A stretch of 64,000 nucleotides of DNA. Source: Phycisphaerales bacterium UBA854. GTDB taxonomy: Bacteria > Planctomycetota > Phycisphaerae > Phycisphaerales > SM1A02. The translations under genes were made by a program, and so were the position numbers. Location of the stretch: contig DBGM01000045.1 of assembly GCA_002295885.1 (NCBI GenBank), forward strand, positions 72,734-136,733. Reading direction: 5' to 3'. The notes under the pieces are model-generated. The model was not told where the DNA came from and ran no database searches. It saw only the letters and a list, made by a program, of their open reading frames with translations. This document shows, in pieces, positions 52,452-61,345 of this stretch; the first letter of the stretch is position 1; each line of letters starts with the position of its first letter.

Positions 52452-53482
52452 GACGTCCGGCTCGCCGCGGCTCGATCGGAATGCTCGACCACGCGTTGGA
52501 CCTCGTCCTCGTCCATCCACGGCAGGCTTCGCATCTTCTCGATCAGCGATTCCGGCGTCGGTCGACCCTCCCGCTCGTGGCGGGGGCGGCTCTTCCAGCG
52601 GCGATGCAGCCACAGGTACTGCTCGGGAGCGCCGCGGATCAGCTTTTCGAGGGCATGGGTGTAGCGGGCGGTGATCAGATACAGCGGATCCTCCGCGTCG
52701 CGCCAGTCCTCGGGGTCGATGATGTCGCTGCACACCAGTTCGTACTTGAACTGCTGTCCGATGCGTCTGGCCTGGGCGCAGACGATGGGCATCTCGTACC
52801 GCATGGCCAGCAGAGCGATCGACTTGTAGCTTGATGCCAGCCGGCCGAAGAACGGAACGAAGACTCCCTGGTCGCCCGCGTTCTGGTCGGCGATGAATCC
52901 GATGTGCTCTCCGGCCTCGATGGAACGCTGGATCTCGGGGGTCGCGCCCCACTTGGTCAGGATCCGAAGGCCGTGCGCCTGCCGGATGCGGAGCACCCAG
53001 TCGTTGATCAGGGGATTGTCGAGCGGTCTGGCGATCGCGGTCAGGGGGTATCCGAGCACCGAGACGCCGTAGCCCAGCAGTTCCCAGTTGCCGCAGTGGC
53101 CGGTGAGCATCAGCATCGGACGTCCCTCGATGAGACGATCCAGAACCCGCTGGACGTTGCCGAGCTTCAGTGTTCTGGGCCAGGTGTCCGGCGTGACCAG
53201 CCTTCCCATCATCACCGCGTCGACCATCGCGAGCTGGAACATGTACTGGAACGAGGCCCGGCCGACGTCCTCGGCCCGCTCACGCGTCCAGTCGGGAAAA
53301 CTCATCCGGATGTTGTCGATCGCCCGTTGGCGACGCTTGGGGTTCCAGTTCCAGAACGCGGTGCCGACGGTTGCCGCGGTCCTCAGATTCTGCTCGGGGG
53401 AGAAGCACTGCACCAGTCCCGCAACGACACGCAGGGGCAGGTACTGGCTCCAGTTGACCAGTGGTGATGAGGAACGGGCCAT
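52448..53482 (-). CDS. Lipid A-type lysophospholipid acyltransferase (LpxL/HtrB-like)
   Basis: A 344-residue membrane-associated acyltransferase. The catalytic HX4E motif is in LTGHCGNWELLGYG (about 125-138). Further blocks are AIARPLDNPLINDWVLRIR, HIGFIADQNAGDQGVFVPFF and YLWLHRRWKSRP, all typical of the LpxL/HtrB family that adds secondary acyl chains to lipid A. It suggests an LPS-containing outer membrane. It begins 20 nt after a coiled-coil membrane protein gene and is coupled to the response regulator. Confidence 0.9.
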   Translation of the reverse strand: MARSSSPLVNWSQYLPLRVVAGLVQCFSPEQNLRTAATVGTAFWNWNPKRRQRAIDNIRMSFPDWTRERAEDVGRASFQYMFQLAMVDAVMMGRLVTPDTWPRTLKLGNVQRVLDRLIEGRPMLMLTGHCGNWELLGYGVSVLGYPLTAIARPLDNPLINDWVLRIRQAHGLRILTKWGATPEIQRSIEAGEHIGFIADQNAGDQGVFVPFFGRLASSYKSIALLAMRYEMPIVCAQARRIGQQFKYELVCSDIIDPEDWRDAEDPLYLITARYTHALEKLIRGAPEQYLWLHRRWKSRPRHEREGRPTPESLIEKMRSLPWMDEDEVQRVVEHSDRAAASRTS

Positions 53483-53502
53483 GACGCGGCGAGCCGCCGT
53501 GC

Positions 53503-54876
53503 TCAGAGATCCGTGCCGCCGGTGAGGATGTGGAGGCGGTTCGCGTTGAGGATCGGGATCTGGGCGTTGCGGGCCTGGTTGTAGAGTTCCTGGTAGTCGT
53601 GATAGATCGTCTTGCGGCGGATGTAGTCCTGCTGCACGAGCATGCTTGCATCCTGCGGGGGACGCACGGGATCCATCGGTTCCACGCCGAGGACCAGGAA
53701 GTCCAGGTCTCCCGGAAGCGTCTCGCTGCGGATCACGATTCCACCCCAGTTCTCGATCTGGCTTCGGAGGTAAGCGGCCTCCTCCTCGCTCGGATAGCCG
53801 TCGCCGTCGATGTCGTACTGGCCGTGGACGAGGAACTTGAACTTGTACTTGGGGTCGTAGATCGCGTTGGCGATGACGTCGTTGCGGACCACGGGACGCC
53901 CGACCGTCGAGCGGGTGATCTTGGCGGTCGACGTATTGTCTCCGACCTTGATCACCTGCAGGCTGGCCTTGCCGCGTGGGAAGTCGCCGGCGGCGGTGGG
54001 ACGGATCTGGGCGGCATCGTCGTAGACCTCGAAGGTCATGCCGAGGACGACCTGATCGAGGCGTCCGCGGTCGATGTAGACCTGATCGTTGCCTCCGGCG
54101 ATGTCGATCACCATGCCGTCCACGAGGGTGTCGGGGTCGTGGGGCTTGATGCGGGTCTTGTTGATTCGCTCCTCGAGCTCTTCGACCCGGCTCTTGAGGA
54201 CGACCTTCTCCTGTCGAAGGGCGTCGACTTCCCCTTCGAGATCGGTGATGGTGTCCGAATAGCGGTCACGCAGCTTGTCGGATGCGACTTCCATCTGCTC
54301 GCGGACGTCCGCGATCTGGGCCAGGTGCTCCTCGGTGGCGTTGCGGTACTTCTCGACCTGCTTGCTCTCGGCTGCGATCAGGTTGTCGCGGGACCGGCTG
54401 GCGGATTCGACGTCGGTGACCAGGCGGTCCCGCTCGTCCTGCAGCGACTGCGCCTGCTTGCGGAGGCTTTCCAGTTCGTTGGTGGAATCGTTGAGGCGGC
54501 GATCCAGATCCTTCATGCTGTTGAAGATGGTCGAGTCCACACCCATGGACGAGAAGCGACGCTGCAGGTTCTCGATCGACTCCTCCGGATTTCCGGCGAC
54601 GTACGTCTTGAGTGCGTTGTTCTCCTCGAGGAGGTAGCCCAGCACGGACTTGCGACCCTTCTTGGCCTCGGCCGCGATGGTCTTGACCTGATCCGAGTTG
54701 CGTTCCCGCTTGAGAGCGTATTCGTCGAGGGTGTTCTCGGCGGTGCGGGTGGCTTCCACCTGCTTGCTCTGTCCGGAGTAGAAGATGATCGTCGTCACCA
54801 GCAGGAAGATGCTGATGAGAATGAAGACGACGAGGGAGACGATGACGCCGGTTCCAGCGTTCGATCGAATAGCCAT
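53503..54876 (-). CDS. Membrane-anchored coiled-coil protein, possible BRCT-like end
   Basis: About 457 residues from the ATG at 54876. A membrane helix (GVIVSLVVFILISIFLLVTT, about 9-30) is followed by a long coiled coil (about 45-245) rich in Glu, Gln, Lys and Arg. A beta domain then shows VDGMVIDIAGGNDQVYIDRGRLDQVVLGMTF-like segments, and a final domain contains YLRSQIENWGGIVIRSETLPGDLDFLVLG (split by family habit), resembling a BRCT or other alpha/beta module. It is probably a cell-envelope scaffold; the function is unknown. It is the first gene of a minus-strand group with the acyltransferase. Confidence 0.7.
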   Translation of the reverse strand: MAIRSNAGTGVIVSLVVFILISIFLLVTTIIFYSGQSKQVEATRTAENTLDEYALKRERNSDQVKTIAAEAKKGRKSVLGYLLEENNALKTYVAGNPEESIENLQRRFSSMGVDSTIFNSMKDLDRRLNDSTNELESLRKQAQSLQDERDRLVTDVESASRSRDNLIAAESKQVEKYRNATEEHLAQIADVREQMEVASDKLRDRYSDTITDLEGEVDALRQEKVVLKSRVEELEERINKTRIKPHDPDTLVDGMVIDIAGGNDQVYIDRGRLDQVVLGMTFEVYDDAAQIRPTAAGDFPRGKASLQVIKVGDNTSTAKITRSTVGRPVVRNDVIANAIYDPKYKFKFLVHGQYDIDGDGYPSEEEAAYLRSQIENWGGIVIRSETLPGDLDFLVLGVEPMDPVRPPQDASMLVQQDYIRRKTIYHDYQELYNQARNAQIPILNANRLHILTGGTDL

Positions 54877-55098
54877 GGACTCTGCTCCGATGGGCGCTAC
54901 CGCCCGGCTGCGGGGGGGTCCGAAGGGATCCCCCATCCTTGGGTGAACAGGGGAGTTTCCCCACCCGGAAGGAGAGCGTCAAGCGATCGACCCCGAAATC
55001 CCGCATTCCAAGCGATTGGGGGGGGTTCCGTGGCGTCTAGGGCCTTGAATGGGGCTTCCCGGGGGCGTATCCTCAATTGTTTACGGAGGACTCGTCCC

Positions 55099-56433
55099 AT
55101 GGGCCATGACCCCAAGCAGATGTTGAAGGATCTTGCCCGCCACCAGCTGGTCGACGGGTACCCCCTCATGGTCGATCTCGACCGGTGTCACGGTTCCTGG
55201 ATCTACGACCGGGTGAGTGGCTCCGAGTACCTCGACGTCTTCACCTGCTTCGCATCGTGGCCGCTCGGATACAACCATCCGAAGTTCCAGGACGACCGGG
55301 TGCTCGAGGCCATGAGTCGTTCGGCGATGAACAAGGTGGCGAACTCGGACATCTACAGCGAGGACCTCATCGAGTTCGTCGACGCCTTCGCCACCCACGC
55401 GACGCCCGAGGGATTCCCGCACCACTTCTGGGTGTCCGGCGGATCGCTTGCGGTCGAGAACGCGATGAAGACCGCCTTCGACTGGAAGGCGCGGAAGCTC
55501 GGACGCACCGACTTCACCCACTCCGTCAACGACCTCGTGATCCTGCATTTTCGTCAGGCGTTCCACGGCCGCAGCGGCTACACGATGAGCGTGACCAACA
55601 CGCTGCCCGACAAGGTCGGCCTCTTTCCGAAGTTCGACTGGCCGCGGGTCCACAACCCCGCGCTCCACTTCGACCTCGACGGCTCCATCTGCAACGACTA
55701 CGAGGCGGAGGAGGCCAAGGCGAAGGCGGAGATCGAGGCCGCGTTCGAGCACGCCGCGGCCAACGGCACCCACATCGCCGGCATCCTCATCGAACCCATG
55801 CAGGGTGAAGGCGGCGACAACCACTTCCGCACGGAGTTCCTGCAGGCACTGCGGGACTACGCCGACGAACGCGAGGCGCTCCTCATCTTCGATGAGGTGC
55901 AGACCGGCTTCTTCGGTTCGGGCAAGCCGTGGCTCTGGCAGCACCACGGGGTGGCGCCGGACGTGGTGTCCTTCGGAAAGAAGACCCAGGTCTGTGGCCT
56001 GTACGCATCGACCCGGATCGACGAGGTCCCGGACAACGTCTTCGAGCGTTCCAGCCGGATCAACTCGACCTGGGGAGGAAATCTCGTCGACATGGTCCGC
56101 TGCAAGCGGTTCATCGACATCATCGTCGAGGAGAACCTCGCCGAGCACATCACCGGCATCGGGGAGCACGTCATCGCGGGCCTCCGTTCGATCGCCGCGG
56201 ACACCGGTGCGTTCAAGAGCGTGCGCGGCCGCGGTTCACTGATCGCATTCACCTTCGATCCGCCCGAAGCGCGGGGCGAGATGCTCACGGCACTCTTCGA
56301 CCGCAAGGTCATGGCGCTTCCGTGCGGGGACGAGTCGGTCCGATTCCGTCTGCCGCTGAACTTCTCGCGTGAGGAGGCGGACGAGCTGCTCGACCGGGTG
56401 GCGTCGTGCGTACCGCTGGCGACCCGCGCCTGA
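55099..56433 (+). CDS. L-lysine 6-aminotransferase (lysine epsilon-aminotransferase)
   Basis: A 444-residue PLP-dependent class III aminotransferase. The PLP-binding Lys lies in SFGKKTQVCGLY (Lys294 or Lys295), and GILIEPMQGEGGDNHFR, IFDEVQTGFFGSG and STWGGNLVDMVRC are typical of LAT. The enzyme converts lysine to 2-aminoadipate 6-semialdehyde, in lysine catabolism or antibiotic synthesis. The ATG at 55099 has GGAGGA at 55085-55090. No antibiotic cluster genes surround it. It ends 3 nt from the convergent FIST gene. Confidence 0.92.
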   Translation: MGHDPKQMLKDLARHQLVDGYPLMVDLDRCHGSWIYDRVSGSEYLDVFTCFASWPLGYNHPKFQDDRVLEAMSRSAMNKVANSDIYSEDLIEFVDAFATHATPEGFPHHFWVSGGSLAVENAMKTAFDWKARKLGRTDFTHSVNDLVILHFRQAFHGRSGYTMSVTNTLPDKVGLFPKFDWPRVHNPALHFDLDGSICNDYEAEEAKAKAEIEAAFEHAAANGTHIAGILIEPMQGEGGDNHFRTEFLQALRDYADEREALLIFDEVQTGFFGSGKPWLWQHHGVAPDVVSFGKKTQVCGLYASTRIDEVPDNVFERSSRINSTWGGNLVDMVRCKRFIDIIVEENLAEHITGIGEHVIAGLRSIAADTGAFKSVRGRGSLIAFTFDPPEARGEMLTALFDRKVMALPCGDESVRFRLPLNFSREEADELLDRVASCVPLATRA

Positions 56434-56436
56434 CCG

Positions 56437-57663
56437 TCACGCCGGAAGGTGATTCCGCTGTCTGAAGAGCGTGAGGGCCACGGTGTGGCCGTGGAGATGA
56501 TTGCGCCCTCCGATCGGGCCGAGTTCGCCTGCGGCGAAGAAGCCCGCGACCGGTGGTGCGTCGAGACGCTGCCGCACGATCGACAGATCGTGGCCGGCGT
56601 GACCGAAGAGCCGGTGGCCGCGCCCGTTGCAGGTGACCAGCATGGCGGCGAAGGGCCGGTCCTGCAGCTGCTGGGCGTCGAGCAGCAGATGCAGATCCTC
56701 GTGGGCCGTCTTCGCATCACGGACGTGGAACTGGATCGTCTGGCCCGGAGTGGGCTGTTCACCCACGATGAAGCCGTCCGCGTCCTTGGGCATCCCGAGG
56801 ATGCTCCGCACGAGGAAGTCGCCGCGTCCGAACCGGTGCTTGTATTCGTCGAGCACGCTGCCCACAAGGATGCCGCCCTGCAGGAGGGACCGGTCCTCCC
56901 GGGCGACCTCCATGGCGACTTCGTCCAGCACGGCCCGCGCGGGGCGGCCTCCGAGCCCCGTGATCATGTTCTGCTCGGCGGCGGTGATGACCAGGGGTTC
57001 ACCGACGGGCCGACATCCCTGGCTAACAATGAACTCGATGTCCACGTCGCCCGAGATGGTGATTCCGACCACCCCGGCATCGAAGATCCGGTCATCGAGC
57101 ACGAGCCGGTTGTGCCCCGGCTGGGATGCACCCGACGCCATCCCACCAAGCACCGGTACCGGTTCCTGTTCGGGAGCCAGGGCGTTCAGCGCGGGAAGCA
57201 GTCGGGTGATCGGAGTCGAGAACGGGTCCGCGAGCATGAGGATCGCCCGGGCGTCCTCCGCCAGTCCCACCCGGTGCGGAAGTTCATCCGGTCGGCTGAT
57301 CGGAAGCGGCGCAGAGGGGGTCCCGCTGAAGGGATGCAGGCGGGCGCCGGGCACGGTGATGCACATCGCCGTCAGGCCCGCGATCCCATCGAGTTCCTGA
57401 TCGTCGCCCAGAATCGACTCCGCGGTGCAGCCGATGACATGCCGGGGTGCGAGTGTGCCCCGCAGCATCTCGACGGCGTCGGCGACGGCGGAGGTGTGGT
57501 GGTAGCTGCAGAAGACGAGGAGCAGATCGCATCCCGCGCCGCCCGCATCGTGCAGGGCATGACCGACCTCCATCGCTGCGGTGCGCGTGTCGAGGTGTCC
57601 GCTGGTCGCGGAGCAGGCCCGGCTGCCGTCCGAGTTCGGAACCGAAGAGGAGGTCGAGAGCAT
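56437..57663 (-). CDS. FIST-domain sensory protein
   Basis: A 408-residue protein with the FIST N domain (about 30-220) and FIST C domain (about 230-380). Family blocks are LLLVFCSYHHTSAVADAVEM, HVIGCTAESILGDDQELDG, ALGGMASGASQPGHNRLV-like (here VLGGMASGASQPGHNRLVL) and the C-terminal LLVTCNGRGHRLFG followed by PVAGFFAAGELGPIG. FIST proteins are thought to sense small ligands such as amino acids. It has no kinase or methyl-accepting output domain, so it is a stand-alone sensor, near lysine aminotransferase. Confidence 0.9.
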   Translation of the reverse strand: MLSTSSSVPNSDGSRACSATSGHLDTRTAAMEVGHALHDAGGAGCDLLLVFCSYHHTSAVADAVEMLRGTLAPRHVIGCTAESILGDDQELDGIAGLTAMCITVPGARLHPFSGTPSAPLPISRPDELPHRVGLAEDARAILMLADPFSTPITRLLPALNALAPEQEPVPVLGGMASGASQPGHNRLVLDDRIFDAGVVGITISGDVDIEFIVSQGCRPVGEPLVITAAEQNMITGLGGRPARAVLDEVAMEVAREDRSLLQGGILVGSVLDEYKHRFGRGDFLVRSILGMPKDADGFIVGEQPTPGQTIQFHVRDAKTAHEDLHLLLDAQQLQDRPFAAMLVTCNGRGHRLFGHAGHDLSIVRQRLDAPPVAGFFAAGELGPIGGRNHLHGHTVALTLFRQRNHLPA

Positions 57664-57731
57664 TCGACGATCCTACCGTGGTGGTCGTATTCCCATGCAC
57701 TACAATCGCCACGGGAGAGAAATGAGTCCGC

Positions 57732-59471
57732 ATGGATCCGGCAGCCACAGATCGAATCCAGGCCGTATTGCGCAACGCCGTCGCTGCGTTGCGGCGGCTG
57801 CAGCGTCCGGACGGCTCCTGGTGCGGAACGGTGTACGGGGATTCGACCCTCGAGAGCGACTACCTGTTGATGAAGTTCGTCCTGCGGGAGGAGCGGCAGC
57901 CGATGTCCGACGGGAGCGGTCCGGAGGTCCTCGACCGTCTCGCGGCCGGACTCCGCACCCAGCAGCGGGCCGACGGATCCTGGGGAGCCTATCCCGGTTC
58001 GGGGCCCGACCTCGATGCGACCGTCAAGGCCTACTTCGCGTTGAAACTGATGGGCGACGATCCCGACTCCGATCCGATGCGTGCCGCACGGGAACGGGTA
58101 CTCGCCGGGGGCGGTGCGGAATGCAGCACCGGTCTCACCAGAATGCTGCTGGCCTGTCTGGGGCAGCTCTCCTGGCGTGCGGTCGAAAGCGTACCGCCCG
58201 AGCTCGTGCTGCTTCCGCAATGGTGCATTGCCCGCGTCGGGATGCTCTGGGGTCCGGATGCAGCGGCGCTGCTGCCGCGCTCGATCGTCACCACGCGTCG
58301 CCCGACCCGGATCCCGCCGCCGGGATGCGGAATCGACGAGCTCTTCGTCGACCCGTCGGGACGTGATCATCTTCCCGACGGACGTCGTCCGATCCTCTGC
58401 GGTCTCGACCGGGCGTTGAAGTTTCTGCATCCGCTCGGGGGTACCCCGCTCCGGGGCGTCGCGCTGCGGCGGCTCTCGGAACGAATGCGTCGGACGGCGG
58501 ACCACGACGATTGGACGGTGCATCCGGAGGTCGGGGTGGATTCCGGTTCGTTGGTCGTGCGGCGCCTTGCACTGGGGGCCATGGGGCTGCAAGGCGGCGA
58601 TCCGGACGTACGAAGACTGGATTGCGATCTCGAGGACGGCTTCGTCGAGATTCCGAACCGGCACGGTCCGGATGTGCTGCGGATCCAGCCCTGTCGTCCG
58701 GCGGTGCGGGACACCGGCGACGCGCTCGATGCGCTGAGGGAATGCGGTCTGGACGAACACGATCCGTCGGTTCGTGACGCCGTGGAACGGCTTCGCAGCA
58801 TGGGGGTCGCGTACGGCGTACCACGTGACGACGCCGGTCGGGTGCTCGAACACCTCGCTCGGCGGGGAGCGACCGTCGACCATCCCGATGTCCGGTGGGC
58901 GGTCATCCACCTGCGGCGTGAGCAGACGCGTGACGGCGCATGGATTGGCCGGCAGGGGGTGAACTACATCCACGGCACGTGGCGGGTGCTGGAGGATTCC
59001 ATTCGGTGCGGAGTCGATCCATCCGCGGAGTGGGTCCAGCGAGCCGGATGCTGGTTGCAATCGGTCCAGAAGACGGACGGTTCGTTCGGTGAATCGCCCG
59101 ACAGCGATCTCGATCCGTCGAGGAAGGGACAGGGGCCTTCCACCGCGTCGCAGACTGCGTGGGGGGCCATGGCCATGCAGGCGGTCTTCGGACACGAGCA
59201 TGCCGGGGTTCGTCGTGCCGTCCAGTGGCTGGCCGCGACCCAGTTGTCGGAAGGGGAGGCCTCCGATCCGACGATCAATCCCGACGGCGATCTTCCGGGT
59301 TCCTGGGTCGAGCCGTGGAGCACCGGACGTTCCGGCACGTCCTACACCCGGCACCAGCTCTACCGTCTCTCCTTTCCCATCATGGCGATCGCCCGCTGGC
59401 TGGAGGCGGAGCAGGGGTGCCCACCCGTCGAACCCATCGTGCGCATCGAGCCCAAGCTGATCGCTTCCTGA
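57732..59471 (+). CDS. Squalene-hopene cyclase-like protein, altered acid motif
   Basis: A 579-residue protein of the prenyltransferase/squalene cyclase fold, shorter than usual squalene-hopene cyclases (about 630). The N-domain matches: RLQRPDGSWCGTVYGDSTLE and RADGSWGAYPGSGPDLDATVKAYF. In the catalytic half the QXXXGXW repeat and the family block GAWIGRQGVNYIHGTWRVL are present. The catalytic DXDDTA position reads P364-R-D-D-A-G369, so two of the acidic residues remain but the first is replaced by Pro. The block PAVRDTGDAL (about 323-332) matches PVWDTALA-like. It likely cyclises a polyprenyl substrate; true activity is uncertain. No hopanoid genes (hpnC-E) are near. Confidence 0.85.
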   Translation: MDPAATDRIQAVLRNAVAALRRLQRPDGSWCGTVYGDSTLESDYLLMKFVLREERQPMSDGSGPEVLDRLAAGLRTQQRADGSWGAYPGSGPDLDATVKAYFALKLMGDDPDSDPMRAARERVLAGGGAECSTGLTRMLLACLGQLSWRAVESVPPELVLLPQWCIARVGMLWGPDAAALLPRSIVTTRRPTRIPPPGCGIDELFVDPSGRDHLPDGRRPILCGLDRALKFLHPLGGTPLRGVALRRLSERMRRTADHDDWTVHPEVGVDSGSLVVRRLALGAMGLQGGDPDVRRLDCDLEDGFVEIPNRHGPDVLRIQPCRPAVRDTGDALDALRECGLDEHDPSVRDAVERLRSMGVAYGVPRDDAGRVLEHLARRGATVDHPDVRWAVIHLRREQTRDGAWIGRQGVNYIHGTWRVLEDSIRCGVDPSAEWVQRAGCWLQSVQKTDGSFGESPDSDLDPSRKGQGPSTASQTAWGAMAMQAVFGHEHAGVRRAVQWLAATQLSEGEASDPTINPDGDLPGSWVEPWSTGRSGTSYTRHQLYRLSFPIMAIARWLEAEQGCPPVEPIVRIEPKLIAS

Positions 59472-59474
59472 GGA

Positions 59475-60158
59475 TCAGAACGGGCAGGGATCGTGGAAGG
59501 TCGTGGGCCGGCCGGTTCCCGGATGCGTGATCGTCAACAGGGTCGCATGCAGGAGTAGCCGCGGGCTGGCCTGCAGCAGGTCGTACGGGGCGTACAGGTC
59601 GTCGCCGAGGATCGGATGTCCGATCGACAGCATGTGCACCCGAAGCTGATGCGAGCGGCCCGTCACGGGCAAGAGTTCGACCCGGGTCCGATCCCCGAGC
59701 CGTTCGAGTACCCGGAATCCCGTGGTGGCCGCTCGTCCGTGTTCGTCGTCGATGATCTGCCGGGGGGGATCGTCGAGATCTTTTCGCATCGGGGCCTCGA
59801 TCACGCCCTCGTCGACCGCCAGTTCACCGCCTACGATCGCCTCGTACTGCTTGTCCACCTCGCGGTCCTGGAACTGTCGACTCAGTTCGCGATGGGTGTC
59901 GGCGTCCCGGGCCATCACGATCACACCCGAGGTGTCCCGGTCGAGGCGGTGCACGATCCTTGCGCCGGGGAACTCCCGTTCGGCACGACTCGCCAGGCAG
60001 TCCGCCTTGTGGGGGCCGATGCCCGGAACGCTGAGCAGGCCGGGAGGCTTGATGAACACGAGCAGCCGGTTGTCCGCGTGCAGCAGGGGCGGCAGCCCGT
60101 CCGGGGCGGGTGTGCGGGGCTCTCTTCCGGATTCGTTGTCAATCGGGGGTCGCGTCAT
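59475..60158 (-). CDS. RluA-family RNA pseudouridine synthase
   Basis: A 227-residue enzyme that isomerises uridine to pseudouridine in rRNA or tRNA. The catalytic Asp is in ARIVHRLDRDTSGVIVMA (about 68-85). Family blocks include LLVFIKPPGLLSVPG, KQYEAIVGGELAVDEG and TGRSHQLRVHMLSIGHPILGD. It has no S4 domain. Likely targets are as for RluA (23S U746 or tRNA U32), which cannot be verified. It faces the PD40 gene across about 50 nt. Confidence 0.92.
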   Translation of the reverse strand: MTRPPIDNESGREPRTPAPDGLPPLLHADNRLLVFIKPPGLLSVPGIGPHKADCLASRAEREFPGARIVHRLDRDTSGVIVMARDADTHRELSRQFQDREVDKQYEAIVGGELAVDEGVIEAPMRKDLDDPPRQIIDDEHGRAATTGFRVLERLGDRTRVELLPVTGRSHQLRVHMLSIGHPILGDDLYAPYDLLQASPRLLLHATLLTITHPGTGRPTTFHDPCPF

Positions 60159-60205
60159 GTGATCCGCCTATTATGCTCCGTTCACGGCGCGAAAGGATAC
60201 GCATT

Positions 60206-61345
60206 ATGGCAGCCACGACCATCCTCCTGTTCTCGACCCTGCTGATCGCCCAGCCCGCGTACTCGGAGCCCATGCTGGATGAGCCGGTGCAGTTGACCGA
60301 TTCGGAGCGGTTCGTGAAGGCCGGTGAGGCCTACTTCTCCGACGACGGCCGACGCATCATCTTCCAGGCGATCGAGCAGCCCGAGCCCGGAACGCCACCG
60401 GACGACCATTACGCGATGTTCGTCGCTGATGTGGTCCGCTTCGTGGATCAGATCGTCGGCCTCGAGAATGTTCGCTGCATCAGCCCGCCCGATTCGGCCA
60501 ACACCTGCGGCTGGTTCTATCCCGGCCGGAGCGATCGGGTCCTCTTCGCGACCACGACCACGCCACCGGTCATGGATGATGTGCCCGGCTACCAGCGCGA
60601 TTCCGGAAATTACGAGTGGCAGTTCCCCCCCGAGATGGACATCGTATCGCTCGATCTGGACCAGGCCGACGGATCCGCCGATGGATTCGAGCCGATGGTC
60701 GGAGATCCGGCGAACTATCTCGCGGAGGGATCAATCAGTCCCGACGGCCGGCACCTCCTGTATACCTCGCTGGCGACCGGAGACGGTGATCTGTACGTCA
60801 AGGACCTCAAGACCGGGGCCGTTCGGTGCATCGTCTCCAAGCCGGGCTACGACGGTGGCCCGTTCTTCTCGCCCGACGGTCGGCGCATCACCTACCGGTC
60901 GGATCGCAACCAGAACGACCTGCTGCAGATCTTCGTTTCCGAATTGGCCTTCGACGAGGACGGAGCGATCACCGGGGTGGATCGCGAGTTCCAGCTCACC
61001 GACAACGGACACGTCAACTGGTGCCCGTTCTGGACGTCGGACGGGAGGCATCTGGTCTACGCCACCAGCGAGATCGGTCACTACAACTACGAGATTTTCA
61101 TGATCGACGCCCAGGCCGGAGACGACGAGTCGCCCGCGCGGTACGGCACGGGCTCCCGTCGGGTCACCTTCGCCCCCGGGTTCGACGGTCTGCCCGCCTT
61201 CTCCGCGGACGGAAAGCACATGATCTGGACCAGCAAGCGCAGCGGCGAAGACGGAAGCCAGCTGTGGGTCTCGAAGTTCGATCCGAATCCACCGGAGCGG
61301 ATGCCCATGGCTCCAGCCTCGAGCGGCTCGCACGGTCATCCATGA
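60206..61345 (+). CDS. Exported PD40/TolB-like beta-propeller protein
   Basis: A 379-residue protein from the ATG at 60206, with AAAGGA at 60192-60197. A signal peptide (AATTILLFSTLLIAQPAYS) is followed by repeated PD40 blades: AYFSDDGRRIIFQAI, GSISPDGRHLLYTSL, PFFSPDGRRITYRSDRNQND, PFWTSDGRHLVYATS and PAFSADGKHMIWTSKRSG. This forms a TolB-type propeller in the periplasm, usually a protein-binding platform. The ATG of the next gene overlaps the stop by 4 nt. Confidence 0.9.
   Translation: MAATTILLFSTLLIAQPAYSEPMLDEPVQLTDSERFVKAGEAYFSDDGRRIIFQAIEQPEPGTPPDDHYAMFVADVVRFVDQIVGLENVRCISPPDSANTCGWFYPGRSDRVLFATTTTPPVMDDVPGYQRDSGNYEWQFPPEMDIVSLDLDQADGSADGFEPMVGDPANYLAEGSISPDGRHLLYTSLATGDGDLYVKDLKTGAVRCIVSKPGYDGGPFFSPDGRRITYRSDRNQNDLLQIFVSELAFDEDGAITGVDREFQLTDNGHVNWCPFWTSDGRHLVYATSEIGHYNYEIFMIDAQAGDDESPARYGTGSRRVTFAPGFDGLPAFSADGKHMIWTSKRSGEDGSQLWVSKFDPNPPERMPMAPASSGSHGHP

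Noticed and set aside
53530..55098. A long plus-strand frame extending the lysine aminotransferase upstream to almost 1000 residues
   Set aside because: It is antisense to the coiled-coil gene on the minus strand, lacks recognisable domains and contains shadow-like Asp/Val/Leu-rich composition; the ATG at 55099 with its GGAGGA is a better start.
57372..59354. A minus-strand frame of about 660 residues over the cyclase gene
   Set aside because: It is antisense to the cyclase, whose motifs are clear, and has Arg/Pro-rich composition.
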